In this document: positions 1 through 9,169 of the stretch, piece after piece | Numbering within the stretch: position 1 is the stretch's first letter | How the letters are laid out: each line of letters begins with the position of its first letter | Source: a virus | DNA length: 43,211 nucleotides | Virus record (IMG/VR): IMGVR_UViG_3300031521_000134 | Span: 1-43,211 of that record | Direction: 5' to 3' (one strand) | Notes under the pieces: model-generated | Database searches by the model: none | Seen by the model: only the letters and a program-made list of their open reading frames with translations | Told to the model about the DNA's origin: nothing | Made by a program: the position numbers and the translations under genes

Positions 1-11
1 CTGCTGAAATA

Positions 12-43
12 TTTGGAAGTGTCGTATAAAGGTATTATATTTG
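12..43 (+). promoter_or_regulatory. Bacteroidota-type promoter for the HExxH gene
   Basis: TTTG at 12-15, a 20-nt spacer and TATATTTG at 36-43 match the -33/-7 consensus TTTG / TAnnTTTG of Bacteroidota primary-sigma promoters. Transcription should start near position 49, leaving a leader of under 20 nt before the ATG at 67. Confidence 0.7.
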
Positions 44-66
44 TGCCGCACTAATATAAAAAGAAA

Positions 67-525
67 ATGAAAAAGTTAATGATGGTTTTGGTAATGGTGT
101 TAGGGTCGGTTAGCTTGAGTGGGCAAAACAATGTTAAAAATCTTACAGAATGGAATCTTGATACATATGCATATCAATGTTTGCAAGATTTAAAAATTGA
201 TAATGTCGTAATTATCATACATCAATATAATGGTTTAATTTATGGTGTTTATCCGGCACTCGTAGAAAGATCAGGTAATATATACAATATCACTATCTCT
301 GGAACTAACGGTTATTCAGGTGCTTTAAAATGCTTAGGACACGAAATATTTCACATGTCGCAATACGAAACTGGAAGGCTTACTAATATAGACAAAAAGG
401 CAATAGTTTTTAACGGTTTAAAATACGAAGTTTCCGAAAAGTCACATTACGATGATCCACAAGAAGTCGAAGCCCGCAATGAAGGACTCCGACTATTTAA
501 ACAATATGCTTTTATTTTAAATTGA
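67..525 (+). CDS. Secreted HExxH metallopeptidase-like protein
   Basis: The 152-residue product opens with a signal peptide (about residues 1-19: two lysines, a hydrophobic stretch, then SLSG), so the mature protein should be exported. Residues 92-96 read HEIFH, the HExxH zinc motif of zincin peptidases. An acidic cluster DDPQEVEA at 129-136 could give the third zinc ligand, in the spacing seen in short DUF4157-like zincins. It is the only plus-strand gene in the first 23 kb, has its own promoter and converges on the tail operon with one base between stops. The family is not identified. A role in lysis, in altering the host envelope, or as a passenger gene is inference. Confidence 0.7.
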   Translation: MKKLMMVLVMVLGSVSLSGQNNVKNLTEWNLDTYAYQCLQDLKIDNVVIIIHQYNGLIYGVYPALVERSGNIYNITISGTNGYSGALKCLGHEIFHMSQYETGRLTNIDKKAIVFNGLKYEVSEKSHYDDPQEVEARNEGLRLFKQYAFILN

Positions 526-526
526 C

Positions 527-1522
527 CTATTCAAGTGGTGTATATTTTATATTGTTTCGTATGCTTATCGTGATGGTTTGACTAACTGAAATCATTCCCG
601 GATACGAAGCCGTGATATGCACACTAAAGTCTCCTGAATTTGGAACGCCTCCTATATTTACGAGATTTACGGCTATGTAATTAGCGAATGTATTTGCAAT
701 TGATCCATTTATGGCAGTCCATTCTGAATACTCATAATTGTATCCTGACGGGTCAATTGCGCCAACAGACACCCACTTCTTTGATCCGTCCCAGTCTAAT
801 CCTGCGCTGAAATTACAATATAAGGTAGGCGAAATAGCGGTTAATAATACCAAATAGTCTTTATTGTCGTTAGGATCTTCTATCAATTTACCATATGTAT
901 GACCGTCACCATACCCAACCAACAATGTTGCCCCAGTTGTTGATGATGCTACTCCGCTTGTATAATAGTTTTTTATATTAACAGTTGCAGTTTCTTCGCT
1001 TCCTACATTTGCCCTGAATTGAGCCGATGCGTAATTGCTTGAATTTATATTTATTGAAGCCCAAACAATAACGCCATTATAAGTGAATTTTGTTACTGCT
1101 GCGCTCCATGCTGTTTCCCCTAAGTCGGGTGCGCGTTCGCCTTTTATTACAGACAAACTAACAGTAAAGGGGAACAGTCCCGTACTGCTTTCATATGATT
1201 TCCCAGTCGTCGTTGTCATTCCAACTATTGACGAGGGAGGCAGTGCGTTGTGGTTGTATCCTGCAAAATCACCTAATCTAAAAGGCGGATTTTCATCCGG
1301 CCTAAACCTTGCAAATTGATTAATGTTTGTCATTTGACACAATCCGCCAACTGACGTAGATGACGATCCTAAAAAGTTTTTAATATCTGATACTGCTATA
1401 TTACTAACATCTAAGTGTGCTGCATCAACAACTACCACGTCATTGTTGTTTGTGGGAATACTCACACTCGACTTAAAAGAGTACGAATTAATCCAAGAAG
1501 GCATTTCTAAAATCTTTCCCAT
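527..1522 (-). CDS. Putative distal tail or fibre protein
   Basis: 331 residues, last gene of the late operon. The sequence is rich in Ser, Thr, Asn and Gly with alternating hydrophobic residues, as expected for beta-rich fibre domains, and the C-terminal 100 residues look like an Ig-type fold. The segment FARFRPDENPPFRLGDFAGY near residue 70 is the kind of module shared by Bacteroidota phage tail proteins, from memory. Its ATG overlaps the stop of the preceding gene in a TAATG, so the start is firm and translation is probably coupled. No enzyme motif is visible. Placement after the tail hub and fibre genes supports a structural role. Confidence 0.6.
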   Translation of the reverse strand: MGKILEMPSWINSYSFKSSVSIPTNNNDVVVVDAAHLDVSNIAVSDIKNFLGSSSTSVGGLCQMTNINQFARFRPDENPPFRLGDFAGYNHNALPPSSIVGMTTTTGKSYESSTGLFPFTVSLSVIKGERAPDLGETAWSAAVTKFTYNGVIVWASININSSNYASAQFRANVGSEETATVNIKNYYTSGVASSTTGATLLVGYGDGHTYGKLIEDPNDNKDYLVLLTAISPTLYCNFSAGLDWDGSKKWVSVGAIDPSGYNYEYSEWTAINGSIANTFANYIAVNLVNIGGVPNSGDFSVHITASYPGMISVSQTITISIRNNIKYTPLE

Positions 1523-4152
1523 TATATCAAACTTGAATAAGCGTTTACTTCTGTTTTTGCATGAATTTCTCCGGATTGCGTTAATACCATCTCCACCACC
1601 CCACTTGCATTTTTAAATTCCAATCTCTCTCCTGTTCCGACCGAGACCGTCCATTGAACTACTCCCCCAGCATTCTTGATCTTATAAATAGGAGCTGTAG
1701 CCGATCCTGTAAATACCGGATCAGTAAACATCGTTGCCTTTGATTCGTTCGTGACGTTGCCTAACCCAAGTTGAATAGCGGTAACTAAGTGGGGATTATC
1801 TGTTCTTCCTGAGTGAGCAAATGCAAAGTTCCATTGACCTGAGTTTCCGCCCGCTCCGGTTATGATATTGTTGGATGTTATGAATCCGTTTACTTGGACG
1901 GACGGAGCGGTAATGTTGCCGTCAAATGTTGCGTTTAAGTTATCGGAAATCTTCATCCCTCCGACCCATGCGCCATTAGCCGCAATTATTCCTATGCGTG
2001 ACCATCTATTTGTTGTTGCGTTATCTCTCAATATTTGTACCGCACCACCGTAGCCATTACCCCAAACAGTGTTAACTATACCATCACCTTTATTTAATTT
2101 AACATCATTAGAGGCTGTGATTTCAGAAAATGAAGCATTTAATCCATTTAGCGTTCCTGTCATTGTTAGGCTTCCATCCCGAAGAAAATAGTTGGCTGGG
2201 TTAAAATTACCTGTCGTGTATGGTGCATACCCATTTATATAGACGGGATTTCCAAGCGGATTTATATCTAAAGGTTGCTCGCTAAATGTCTGTAAATAAT
2301 TTCTATTTGCATATTCGCCAATAGAAAAATTACCAGTCGAAGGAGTGCTGTGATTAAGTGAAGAATAAATCAAATAATCAGAACGTCCATTTAACTGAGC
2401 TGCATTTGTGGCTGTTGCCGCATTACCCCCAGTCGCCAATTTTCCGTCTAATGCCGACTGAAGTCCGCTTATTACTGAAATGGCATGAGTATGTCCAAGC
2501 AGAGAGTATCTGCCGTTGCTGTCTGATTTCGTATAATAATTAGTTAAATCACCGCCAGTACCGCCAATTACGGTAAGTTTTCCATTAGTAAACTGAATTG
2601 TCGTGCCATCAACATATCCGCCCAATGCTTCAAATATCGTAGGAGTTGTGCCATAAGTAGACCAAGACGTAATATCTCCAGTAGATGACAATGGCAGCTT
2701 AAAGACGATTGCGCCATTTACTATTTCGAATAAATCAACTTCTGCTCCACTAACTATGGTTTTAGTATTTGTAAGTAACGCTCCGGCAATAGTTAATCTA
2801 TCCCCGTCCCAATTTACGAAGTTGAGATTATTACCAACGTGCATTTTATATTTACCATCTAAGGTATCCCTTGCCACGATAAAACCGCCATCGGTTGTTG
2901 CGTTTGGGAGCGTACTGCGCCGTCTGCCAATATACAGTAAAGGGTAAGCCGGATCAGTTCCGACATGGGTAGCCCCGAAAACATAAGGGTCGGTTGGATT
3001 TCCGGCAACCAAAGATGGATCGGCTAAGTGTAATCCATTGAAGGATGTTACTTTACCTAATGAGACTATTGTGTTTGTAGTTATCTTGCCTCCGTTTATT
3101 GTGGTGGTGTTGGCGTTTATATCAGCAGCCGCAGCTCCTATTGCCAGTTTTGACTGAGCCTCCGCCAATGCTGAAGCTGCATTACCCAAAGCTGCCGTAG
3201 CTGTTGTGTCATCCGTATATTTACTCGCCTTCTGCCAATGACTTATAGAAAATATAGCTCCGGCAACTTTTGCCGTGACGCACCGTAGCATTTCATTTAC
3301 ATAAGTCGTATTGTAAGTCGCATTAACCCACATATCTCCAATGTCGTAAGCCATCGCATTAGTTGGTTGAGCCACAAAAATCCTTCGCTTCCCATCTGCT
3401 GTATCTTTTGCCAATGACGCCAAAGCTAATGCTTGTACTGCAACTGAATCCGTAATGGCTCTCCATTGCCAAGTTCCGTCAAGAATCCACCGCCACGAGC
3501 CGCCCTCGGCTGCTGTATTTGTAAATGTATCGTTCGCGTGAGCTTGCTTCAGTTCGGGTGTCGTCCATAAAGAGGCTGGCTCATTTGTTGTGGTTGGAAC
3601 ATAAGCGTAGAACCAAGAATCAACAGACCCATCTATTTGTGATTGGAGTGCTGCCAATTCTGCCGGAAGCACTGCTGTAATATATGTGCTATTAGCATCT
3701 ATTTCTGCTTGTTTAGCTGCCCATTCATCAAACGCCTCTAAACCAGAAGCTCCAGAGCCAATTTTCAGGACTCCGGTATCTAAATCGAAATACGATCCTG
3801 CTTCACCTAATACGGATTGGATTCTTCCGGTCGTAATAAACCGTCCATTTATCCACGTCTTTCCATAATCGAAAGCCTCACCACGAACTCCATCTACAAC
3901 TTCATAAACTACGCCAATTCGGAAAAAATAGAAGTTAGCGTCACTGTCATAGCGTAGCATAGATTCAGTAGCTTCCCAAGTTGCGGTACTGTCTGTTTTT
4001 GAACACTTCGCATAGATGTAATAAACCTTGGCTGGATCAGGAAGGGTGATTATGGTTTGTGGCATATTCCACGAATAATCATCTGGCGCATTTGATATTT
4101 CCCTATGGTTTAAAACTCCTGCACTGAAAAATATTTTATTTGGATCTGCCAT
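1522..4152 (-). CDS. Large tail fibre or tail-tip protein
   Basis: 876 residues. The N-terminal third has aromatic-rich motifs typical of tail-tip attachment regions (for example a Trp-rich stretch near residues 215-235). The middle carries fibre signatures: NYYTKSDSNGRYSLLGHTH followed by a short LQSALDGKLA-type heptad and an Ala/Asn linker, a pattern common just before fibre tips. The C-terminal part repeats short beta motifs. It lies directly after the tail hub gene (1 nt gap) and overlaps the next gene by one base. The likely role is receptor contact at the distal tail. No intramolecular chaperone or peptidase motif was recognised. Confidence 0.65.
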   Translation of the reverse strand: MADPNKIFFSAGVLNHREISNAPDDYSWNMPQTIITLPDPAKVYYIYAKCSKTDSTATWEATESMLRYDSDANFYFFRIGVVYEVVDGVRGEAFDYGKTWINGRFITTGRIQSVLGEAGSYFDLDTGVLKIGSGASGLEAFDEWAAKQAEIDANSTYITAVLPAELAALQSQIDGSVDSWFYAYVPTTTNEPASLWTTPELKQAHANDTFTNTAAEGGSWRWILDGTWQWRAITDSVAVQALALASLAKDTADGKRRIFVAQPTNAMAYDIGDMWVNATYNTTYVNEMLRCVTAKVAGAIFSISHWQKASKYTDDTTATAALGNAASALAEAQSKLAIGAAAADINANTTTINGGKITTNTIVSLGKVTSFNGLHLADPSLVAGNPTDPYVFGATHVGTDPAYPLLYIGRRRSTLPNATTDGGFIVARDTLDGKYKMHVGNNLNFVNWDGDRLTIAGALLTNTKTIVSGAEVDLFEIVNGAIVFKLPLSSTGDITSWSTYGTTPTIFEALGGYVDGTTIQFTNGKLTVIGGTGGDLTNYYTKSDSNGRYSLLGHTHAISVISGLQSALDGKLATGGNAATATNAAQLNGRSDYLIYSSLNHSTPSTGNFSIGEYANRNYLQTFSEQPLDINPLGNPVYINGYAPYTTGNFNPANYFLRDGSLTMTGTLNGLNASFSEITASNDVKLNKGDGIVNTVWGNGYGGAVQILRDNATTNRWSRIGIIAANGAWVGGMKISDNLNATFDGNITAPSVQVNGFITSNNIITGAGGNSGQWNFAFAHSGRTDNPHLVTAIQLGLGNVTNESKATMFTDPVFTGSATAPIYKIKNAGGVVQWTVSVGTGERLEFKNASGVVEMVLTQSGEIHAKTEVNAYSSLI

Positions 4153-4153
4153 C

Positions 4154-5905
4154 TTAGTAATTTGTTTTTATATTTGCCAGTAGTACGAAATTCGAAGCCT
4201 TCACGCCCATTTCCAGATATAGCGCACTAATACTTCCAACTTCTATATTTTCTGTGCGGAACTTACCCGTCATTGGATCGAAAGTGTAATCCTTTAGTCT
4301 ATTAAGCGATTGGGAATTTCTTCTCGCTAATTTTTCTGCCGCTTCTCTGGTGATATTATTTACGATCTGAATTGCAGTGATATTGTCTTGAATCCTATTT
4401 AGCGTCGTGGCTATTGGCTTATCGGAAAGAACTACCTCATATATTGGGATCTGTCCTCCGTAATTTATATTTAACTGCTGGATTATGATAGGTTGATTTA
4501 TTCCCAAGTCGGTATCTCTGATCTGAAGTAGATCCCCCTCCATTACTGTTGCAGAAACAGGAGAATTCATCATATACATTTCACCAACCCCCACTGCATA
4601 CGTCGCCTTACTATGGTCGTATTCCGCCAAGTATGCCAGTCCTGCCGTTCGCAGTCTAATCTCCGCGGCCTTTACGTAAATATCCGGCATAAAAAGTCCG
4701 GTCAAAACATAATGGTCTCCGGCGGAAAGATATGTAACATCATCCGGCAGAGGGAAATTACTATCAGTGTTACGATTTACCGTTAAAGTGTAGCCTCCGA
4801 CAAATGGCACTACTTGTGTTACATCCAAGGCAACTCCACCTAATCTGCCATCTGTTATTTCAATCCTTAGCGTATCGTTACCCAGAAAGTTATTCATGTT
4901 AAATCCGATGTCTGGGATCGTTATTTGAAAGTCGGCTTGTTCTGGAGTGAGTATGGCTGTACTGCTCACGATCACATCAATCCTACCATTACTCGCCGAG
5001 CTACCACCCGCCGCGCGTATTTGCTCACCAGTCATTCCCTCAATGCTCGGCTTTATATTCTCATCCCTGAATACGCCTTCCCTGATCCCGTAGATTAGAA
5101 CTTTATCCGCAGAGGCTTGTAGATAATCTATTCCTGTCGTTTCGTAATCAGGAAGCATTAGGGACGGGATATACTGTGCTGTCGGCAATATGCTCCCTGT
5201 CCCTTTTTTGTATTTTAGTGGTAAATTATCCTTTGATCCATAACATCTAAGCCCTGTAACTACCGCTTCATCCGTTACTGATATTCTGTCAATAGAGTAA
5301 AGCCCTTTTCCTTTGCCGTACTCAAATATTGGCGTATGGACTACGCCAACTGCCCCGATGTTAATTGTCCTGTTCTTGATTGTAAAATTCAACCCGTAAG
5401 CAGTCTGCGCCTGAGCTAAGGCATCCAAGCAGTTACCGTCAGAAATGGAAATATTTTTTACGGTTGTGGGCGCACCGTTAGCAACGGTTACTGTCCACAG
5501 ATTTGGGTATAATCTGTTTAGGTTTGCCTGAATCCTATTCGCCAGCATCCGCACATCTCCAGTAAATTGCACCTCTGGAAATCCAGTGTAGTGAAGAAGA
5601 TTGTCGCCAAGTACAATGTCGAGAAAGTCACATCTCTCCAATTCGCCACGTCCGATAGAAATAAACGCAAGCTCATAAGAGAAGGCATTACCCACCGATC
5701 CAGCAGAAGCAATCTTCTTGGCGGTTGGTACGTAATCTAAAACGAAACGTTCTCCACGAAAATCTACGTAATCGTCCGGCAGAAAGTTGATCATCGTCGG
5801 AGATTCTACATTCAGACTTGCCGACCTGTCAGACATGAAAGATCCGGTATATTTGTAATCGCCCGTAGAATATAATTGCGTTCCTCCTTTTGAGTAAACT
5901 ATCAT
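4154..5905 (-). CDS. Tail hub / tail-associated lysin-like protein
   Basis: 583 residues that start MIVYSKGG and continue with a beta-rich region, a composition and gene position typical of the phage tail hub family (gp27-like or prophage endopeptidase tail proteins). Residues 1-330 would form the hub barrels and the remainder contains a long alpha region (about 500-545) ending at the fibre-attachment side. It sits between the spike gene and the large fibre gene, where the hub is expected. I see no clear catalytic motif, so the peptidase name is avoided. ATG at 5905 is the first start in the frame. Confidence 0.55.
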   Translation of the reverse strand: MIVYSKGGTQLYSTGDYKYTGSFMSDRSASLNVESPTMINFLPDDYVDFRGERFVLDYVPTAKKIASAGSVGNAFSYELAFISIGRGELERCDFLDIVLGDNLLHYTGFPEVQFTGDVRMLANRIQANLNRLYPNLWTVTVANGAPTTVKNISISDGNCLDALAQAQTAYGLNFTIKNRTINIGAVGVVHTPIFEYGKGKGLYSIDRISVTDEAVVTGLRCYGSKDNLPLKYKKGTGSILPTAQYIPSLMLPDYETTGIDYLQASADKVLIYGIREGVFRDENIKPSIEGMTGEQIRAAGGSSASNGRIDVIVSSTAILTPEQADFQITIPDIGFNMNNFLGNDTLRIEITDGRLGGVALDVTQVVPFVGGYTLTVNRNTDSNFPLPDDVTYLSAGDHYVLTGLFMPDIYVKAAEIRLRTAGLAYLAEYDHSKATYAVGVGEMYMMNSPVSATVMEGDLLQIRDTDLGINQPIIIQQLNINYGGQIPIYEVVLSDKPIATTLNRIQDNITAIQIVNNITREAAEKLARRNSQSLNRLKDYTFDPMTGKFRTENIEVGSISALYLEMGVKASNFVLLANIKTNY

Positions 5906-5928
5906 GTATTGGTGTTTATGATCTTCAT

Positions 5929-7539
5929 TTAGTATTTATATGCTCCAATATCGTTATTGACTCTGGTATTATTGATATAATCTGTTGCCACGCCTGTCGC
6001 ATACCCAGATGCTATACATGGACTTCCCGACGATAAGTGATAGTCATGTGTGGATCTACCCACAAATAACGGATCAGTTGCGGCTAAGTTATTAGAGAGC
6101 GCAACCCCATTAAGGGTACTATACACCATGAATAGTCCATTCCCGCCGTTTGCGATGTTTTTTGTGATGATCACATTTGAATATGTATACCCATCCTGAA
6201 ATAATTGCATGGCGTAATCATAGTGACCATCCATTATATTGTTTGCTATTAGTATATTACTCATGCTACTCCATAGCATGATGTGTCCGGCATAATGCTG
6301 CGGATTGCCATCTACCATTGTATTGTTTATGACAGATATATGATCATTATTGTAGGTATCACCATATAATTGTACCGCAAATCCACGATTACAATTGTAA
6401 AATATATTATTTTGTATCGTTATATAACTGCACCCACTCATATAAATAGCGTGGTCAAACGCCAAAATTCCAGTAGCGGCACTAAATCCTTCTGCGGGAC
6501 TTAGTCTGCCTATATCGTGGAATAGACATCGTTCTATTATGCTATGATTTAAGTCATGAAAGAATGTTCCTCCAACTCCTGTCTGTGCGTTTGGTGCAGA
6601 CGAATCTATGCCAACTCTACCGCAATGGTGGATATGTAAATCCCTAAAGTTTACGTATTGACATGACGCGCCTGAAGGTGTAGCCATAGAATCGCTTGCA
6701 AACCATCTGATTTCAAACCCTTCGATATTTAAATAACTTCCAGATACAGAAAGACAAAACAGCGCGGTATTTCCTCCATCCAGAATTGCTCCACCTTTAT
6801 TTCTTGCTCTGTATGTAATATAATTAGATGAGTTCCCAGAGGCAGAAAGCGTCGCCATTGTGCCGGAAGAAACTGTGTAGGTTCCATCCTCAAATATCAC
6901 CGTCTTACCTGCCGTTGCGACAGATACAGCTTTCGCAAATGTAAGGTACGGAGAGATCAGTGTTCCCGCGTTGCTATCGCTACCATTTGTTGATACGTAT
7001 ATTGAGTTGGGATCTGGCGTAGCGGGAGATGCATCTATGTATGCTTTCATGCTCTCTTTTAACCCAAGCCAAGTCCACTGATATTTAATTCCTGACTTTT
7101 CTATCCATATTAAATCATAATCAGACGGAGTATATCCAACAGCCGCATTAGACGTTAATGGTAGTGCATGATTGTGAGTTGTTATTGCCCCCGTAAGTTT
7201 TGCTTCAATTTCTGTCTTAGTAATATCACTATTCTTTTGTGCATTAGTTGGAGCATAGCTTGTGGGGATTGTGCCGACCTTCGCTTCTATCTCGGCTTTT
7301 GTAATATCTGAGTTTTTTTGTGCATTAGTGGGCGCATGAGTTGCTTGAGAGTGATTATAAGCAGTTAATCCTTGATCTCCCCTTGCTGCGGTAGTCGATG
7401 ATGTTCCGATGGTCAATGACCTACCAGCCATAATCGCGGCAGGTGTGGTGTATTGCGGATTTCCAGAACTGCCTCTAACAAGAATAGCATCCGTATCAAG
7501 CACAACACTTCTAAAGGACATTTCGCTTGGGAATTTCAT
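5929..7539 (-). CDS. Tailspike with parallel beta-helix (pectate-lyase-like) domain
   Basis: 536 residues. Residues 1-175 form an attachment region with a duplicated motif TNAQKNSDITK.EIEAK. From about residue 185 (DPNSIYVSTNGSDSNAGT) the protein has the opening of right-handed parallel beta-helix proteins, followed by repeated short strands with I, V and N ladders (for example YITIQNNIFYN, ISVINNTMVDG, ILIANNIMDG). Such folds in phage spikes bind and usually cleave host polysaccharide. Catalytic residues cannot be picked without a structure. The gene follows a consensus promoter lying inside the upstream gene, so it may be expressed separately from the rest of the tail. Confidence 0.75.
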   Translation of the reverse strand: MKFPSEMSFRSVVLDTDAILVRGSSGNPQYTTPAAIMAGRSLTIGTSSTTAARGDQGLTAYNHSQATHAPTNAQKNSDITKAEIEAKVGTIPTSYAPTNAQKNSDITKTEIEAKLTGAITTHNHALPLTSNAAVGYTPSDYDLIWIEKSGIKYQWTWLGLKESMKAYIDASPATPDPNSIYVSTNGSDSNAGTLISPYLTFAKAVSVATAGKTVIFEDGTYTVSSGTMATLSASGNSSNYITYRARNKGGAILDGGNTALFCLSVSGSYLNIEGFEIRWFASDSMATPSGASCQYVNFRDLHIHHCGRVGIDSSAPNAQTGVGGTFFHDLNHSIIERCLFHDIGRLSPAEGFSAATGILAFDHAIYMSGCSYITIQNNIFYNCNRGFAVQLYGDTYNNDHISVINNTMVDGNPQHYAGHIMLWSSMSNILIANNIMDGHYDYAMQLFQDGYTYSNVIITKNIANGGNGLFMVYSTLNGVALSNNLAATDPLFVGRSTHDYHLSSGSPCIASGYATGVATDYINNTRVNNDIGAYKY

Positions 7540-7550
7540 TCTATGTGGTA

Positions 7551-8186
7551 TTAATATGTTATGTAATCGCCATCGTCTGTCGTGATTACGTCGCCCATAT
7601 TGGTCGGTTGCTTCACGATTGTATTCAATACAAAGATAGCAAAATGATCGGGATCGGCAAATGTTTTTGATATTGGGGTATCTGCGGCAAAAGTTGCGTT
7701 AGTTCCATCATCCCAGAATACTATTGCCGGAACATCGAAAGTTGTAGTTATCGTGGTAGATGCGGTCGAAAGTACGTAGCACAAAGGATTATTAATCTTC
7801 ACCTTTACAGTAAAAACTACCGCCTCCTCTACTATCCTGTGGTGAGCCTTACTATCATAGCTGACGTAACGACATCTGATTCCACGCTGAGAATATTCAT
7901 CATACAGTGAAAATTCTGCCCCTTGCAAGTAGGTTAAGAATGTTCGGATAGCTTCAGATGCAGTTCGCAAAACCCCCTTATATACAAATTCCAAATCTTG
8001 CTCGTAGGCTTTAAAGATAGGAATAGCCGGAACGTATTCTTCGTCTCCTTGCTGATCTACCCAATCACGTTTGAACATTTCCTTCACTTCGAGCTGCCTG
8101 TCTGGAATCGACTTAGTGGTGATTCCGAAGGCGGAGAATAGGTCGAGCTTGGGAGATGTAGATTTCTGTATGTATGTTTTATTCAT
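7551..8186 (-). CDS. Tail protein of unknown function
   Basis: 211 residues. The first 140 form a compact, mixed-charge domain; the C-terminal 65 are Thr/Asp-rich and look like a short beta extension. No family was recognised with confidence. Its position between fibre and spike genes supports a baseplate or distal-tail role. The gene also contains a promoter sequence (7631-7661) that points at the downstream spike gene. Confidence 0.5.
   Translation of the reverse strand: MNKTYIQKSTSPKLDLFSAFGITTKSIPDRQLEVKEMFKRDWVDQQGDEEYVPAIPIFKAYEQDLEFVYKGVLRTASEAIRTFLTYLQGAEFSLYDEYSQRGIRCRYVSYDSKAHHRIVEEAVVFTVKVKINNPLCYVLSTASTTITTTFDVPAIVFWDDGTNATFAADTPISKTFADPDHFAIFVLNTIVKQPTNMGDVITTDDGDYITY
7631..7661 (-). 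promoter_or_regulatory. Intragenic consensus promoter ahead of the spike gene
   Basis: On the minus strand, TTTG (7661-7658), a 19-nt spacer and TATCTTTG (7638-7631) match the Bacteroidota consensus exactly. It lies inside the preceding gene, and transcription would start about 85 nt upstream of the spike ATG at 7539. Function is inferred from the match only. Confidence 0.5.
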
Positions 8187-8243
8187 GTATTTTTATTTAT
8201 AATAGAGGGGGAATGATTTTGTCAAAAAGCAGGTCTATGTGAA

Positions 8244-9158
8244 CTAAAACCCTTTGACAATTTCAATCAATAAAATTGTGCCAAAACGGTTATATCGGAT
8301 CATGTCGATTGTGTTTGCAGTTGTGCTAAGTGTATTTACACCACCTTTAAATTTAACTGTTAGTCCTGCATGTGTGAGAGCCGTTAATAATCTGCTTCCG
8401 GTTGCATCCTGTGTTAAGTATATAATCCCTTCGCCTCCGGCATACACGCTTGTCAGTTCGATAGAAATATTTCCAGTCAAGGTTATTGATTTATTAGCCG
8501 CCGCGAGGTAGCTCAGTACTAAAGATGCTGTATAAACGACAGGCTCAACAGCGGTTGTTAGAGCGTATACGATTACCGGACCCTTAAACTGAGCTAAATG
8601 TGTCACGTCATCGGCTGGATTACCAAATAAATGCCTTCCTTCAGATGTAATATAATATCTATTTTGAGTCGGAGTAAGGCCCCCTGTTCTGAACTGAAAT
8701 CCTCCGCTGCCTGCTGCTGTAATTGAATTTGCAAAAATACCCTGATAACCGCCACCCATAAACATGGCGATTACCTTTGCGGCCCCACTAAATAACCCCC
8801 ATCCGATTTTTGTACCCTGATCATCGTACCATGTATCCGGTGCAAGATCGGTATGAACCATAGCAGTCGGGTTATTGGTTCTGTTTCCAATGCACTTCCC
8901 CTTTACTGTCATTGCGTTGACCACAGCTCCTGCCTCTACAATGGTTACGGCTTTAACTCCATTTGCGGTATAACTCAGATCACCCGACCCTGCGTCCTTT
9001 GACCATAGCGCACTGTAAACGGTATCGAAGTATGTTTTTAATAAGGCTTTTAAAGTAGCAAAGGTTATCTTTTTTACCCCTGCCGTTTTTGCAACAACGA
9101 TCTTATCATCGTCAGCCAATGCGGTAATAGTTGTGTATGAATCATCTGTAATTTTCAT
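8244..9158 (-). CDS. Putative tail fibre or receptor-binding protein
   Basis: 304 residues. The N-terminal 50 (MKITDDSYTTITALADDDKI...) resembles short anchor domains that attach fibres to a tail. The rest is Gly/Ala/Thr-rich with beta-strand periodicity, and residues 220-304 look like a fibre-tip barrel. No enzymatic motif is visible. It lies between the esterase gene and the tail gene at 7.5-8.2 kb, with a 57-nt gap downstream that holds nothing recognisable. Role as a fibre is inferred from composition and context. Confidence 0.5.
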   Translation of the reverse strand: MKITDDSYTTITALADDDKIVVAKTAGVKKITFATLKALLKTYFDTVYSALWSKDAGSGDLSYTANGVKAVTIVEAGAVVNAMTVKGKCIGNRTNNPTAMVHTDLAPDTWYDDQGTKIGWGLFSGAAKVIAMFMGGGYQGIFANSITAAGSGGFQFRTGGLTPTQNRYYITSEGRHLFGNPADDVTHLAQFKGPVIVYALTTAVEPVVYTASLVLSYLAAANKSITLTGNISIELTSVYAGGEGIIYLTQDATGSRLLTALTHAGLTVKFKGGVNTLSTTANTIDMIRYNRFGTILLIEIVKGF

Positions 9159-9169
9159 ATTTTATATTT

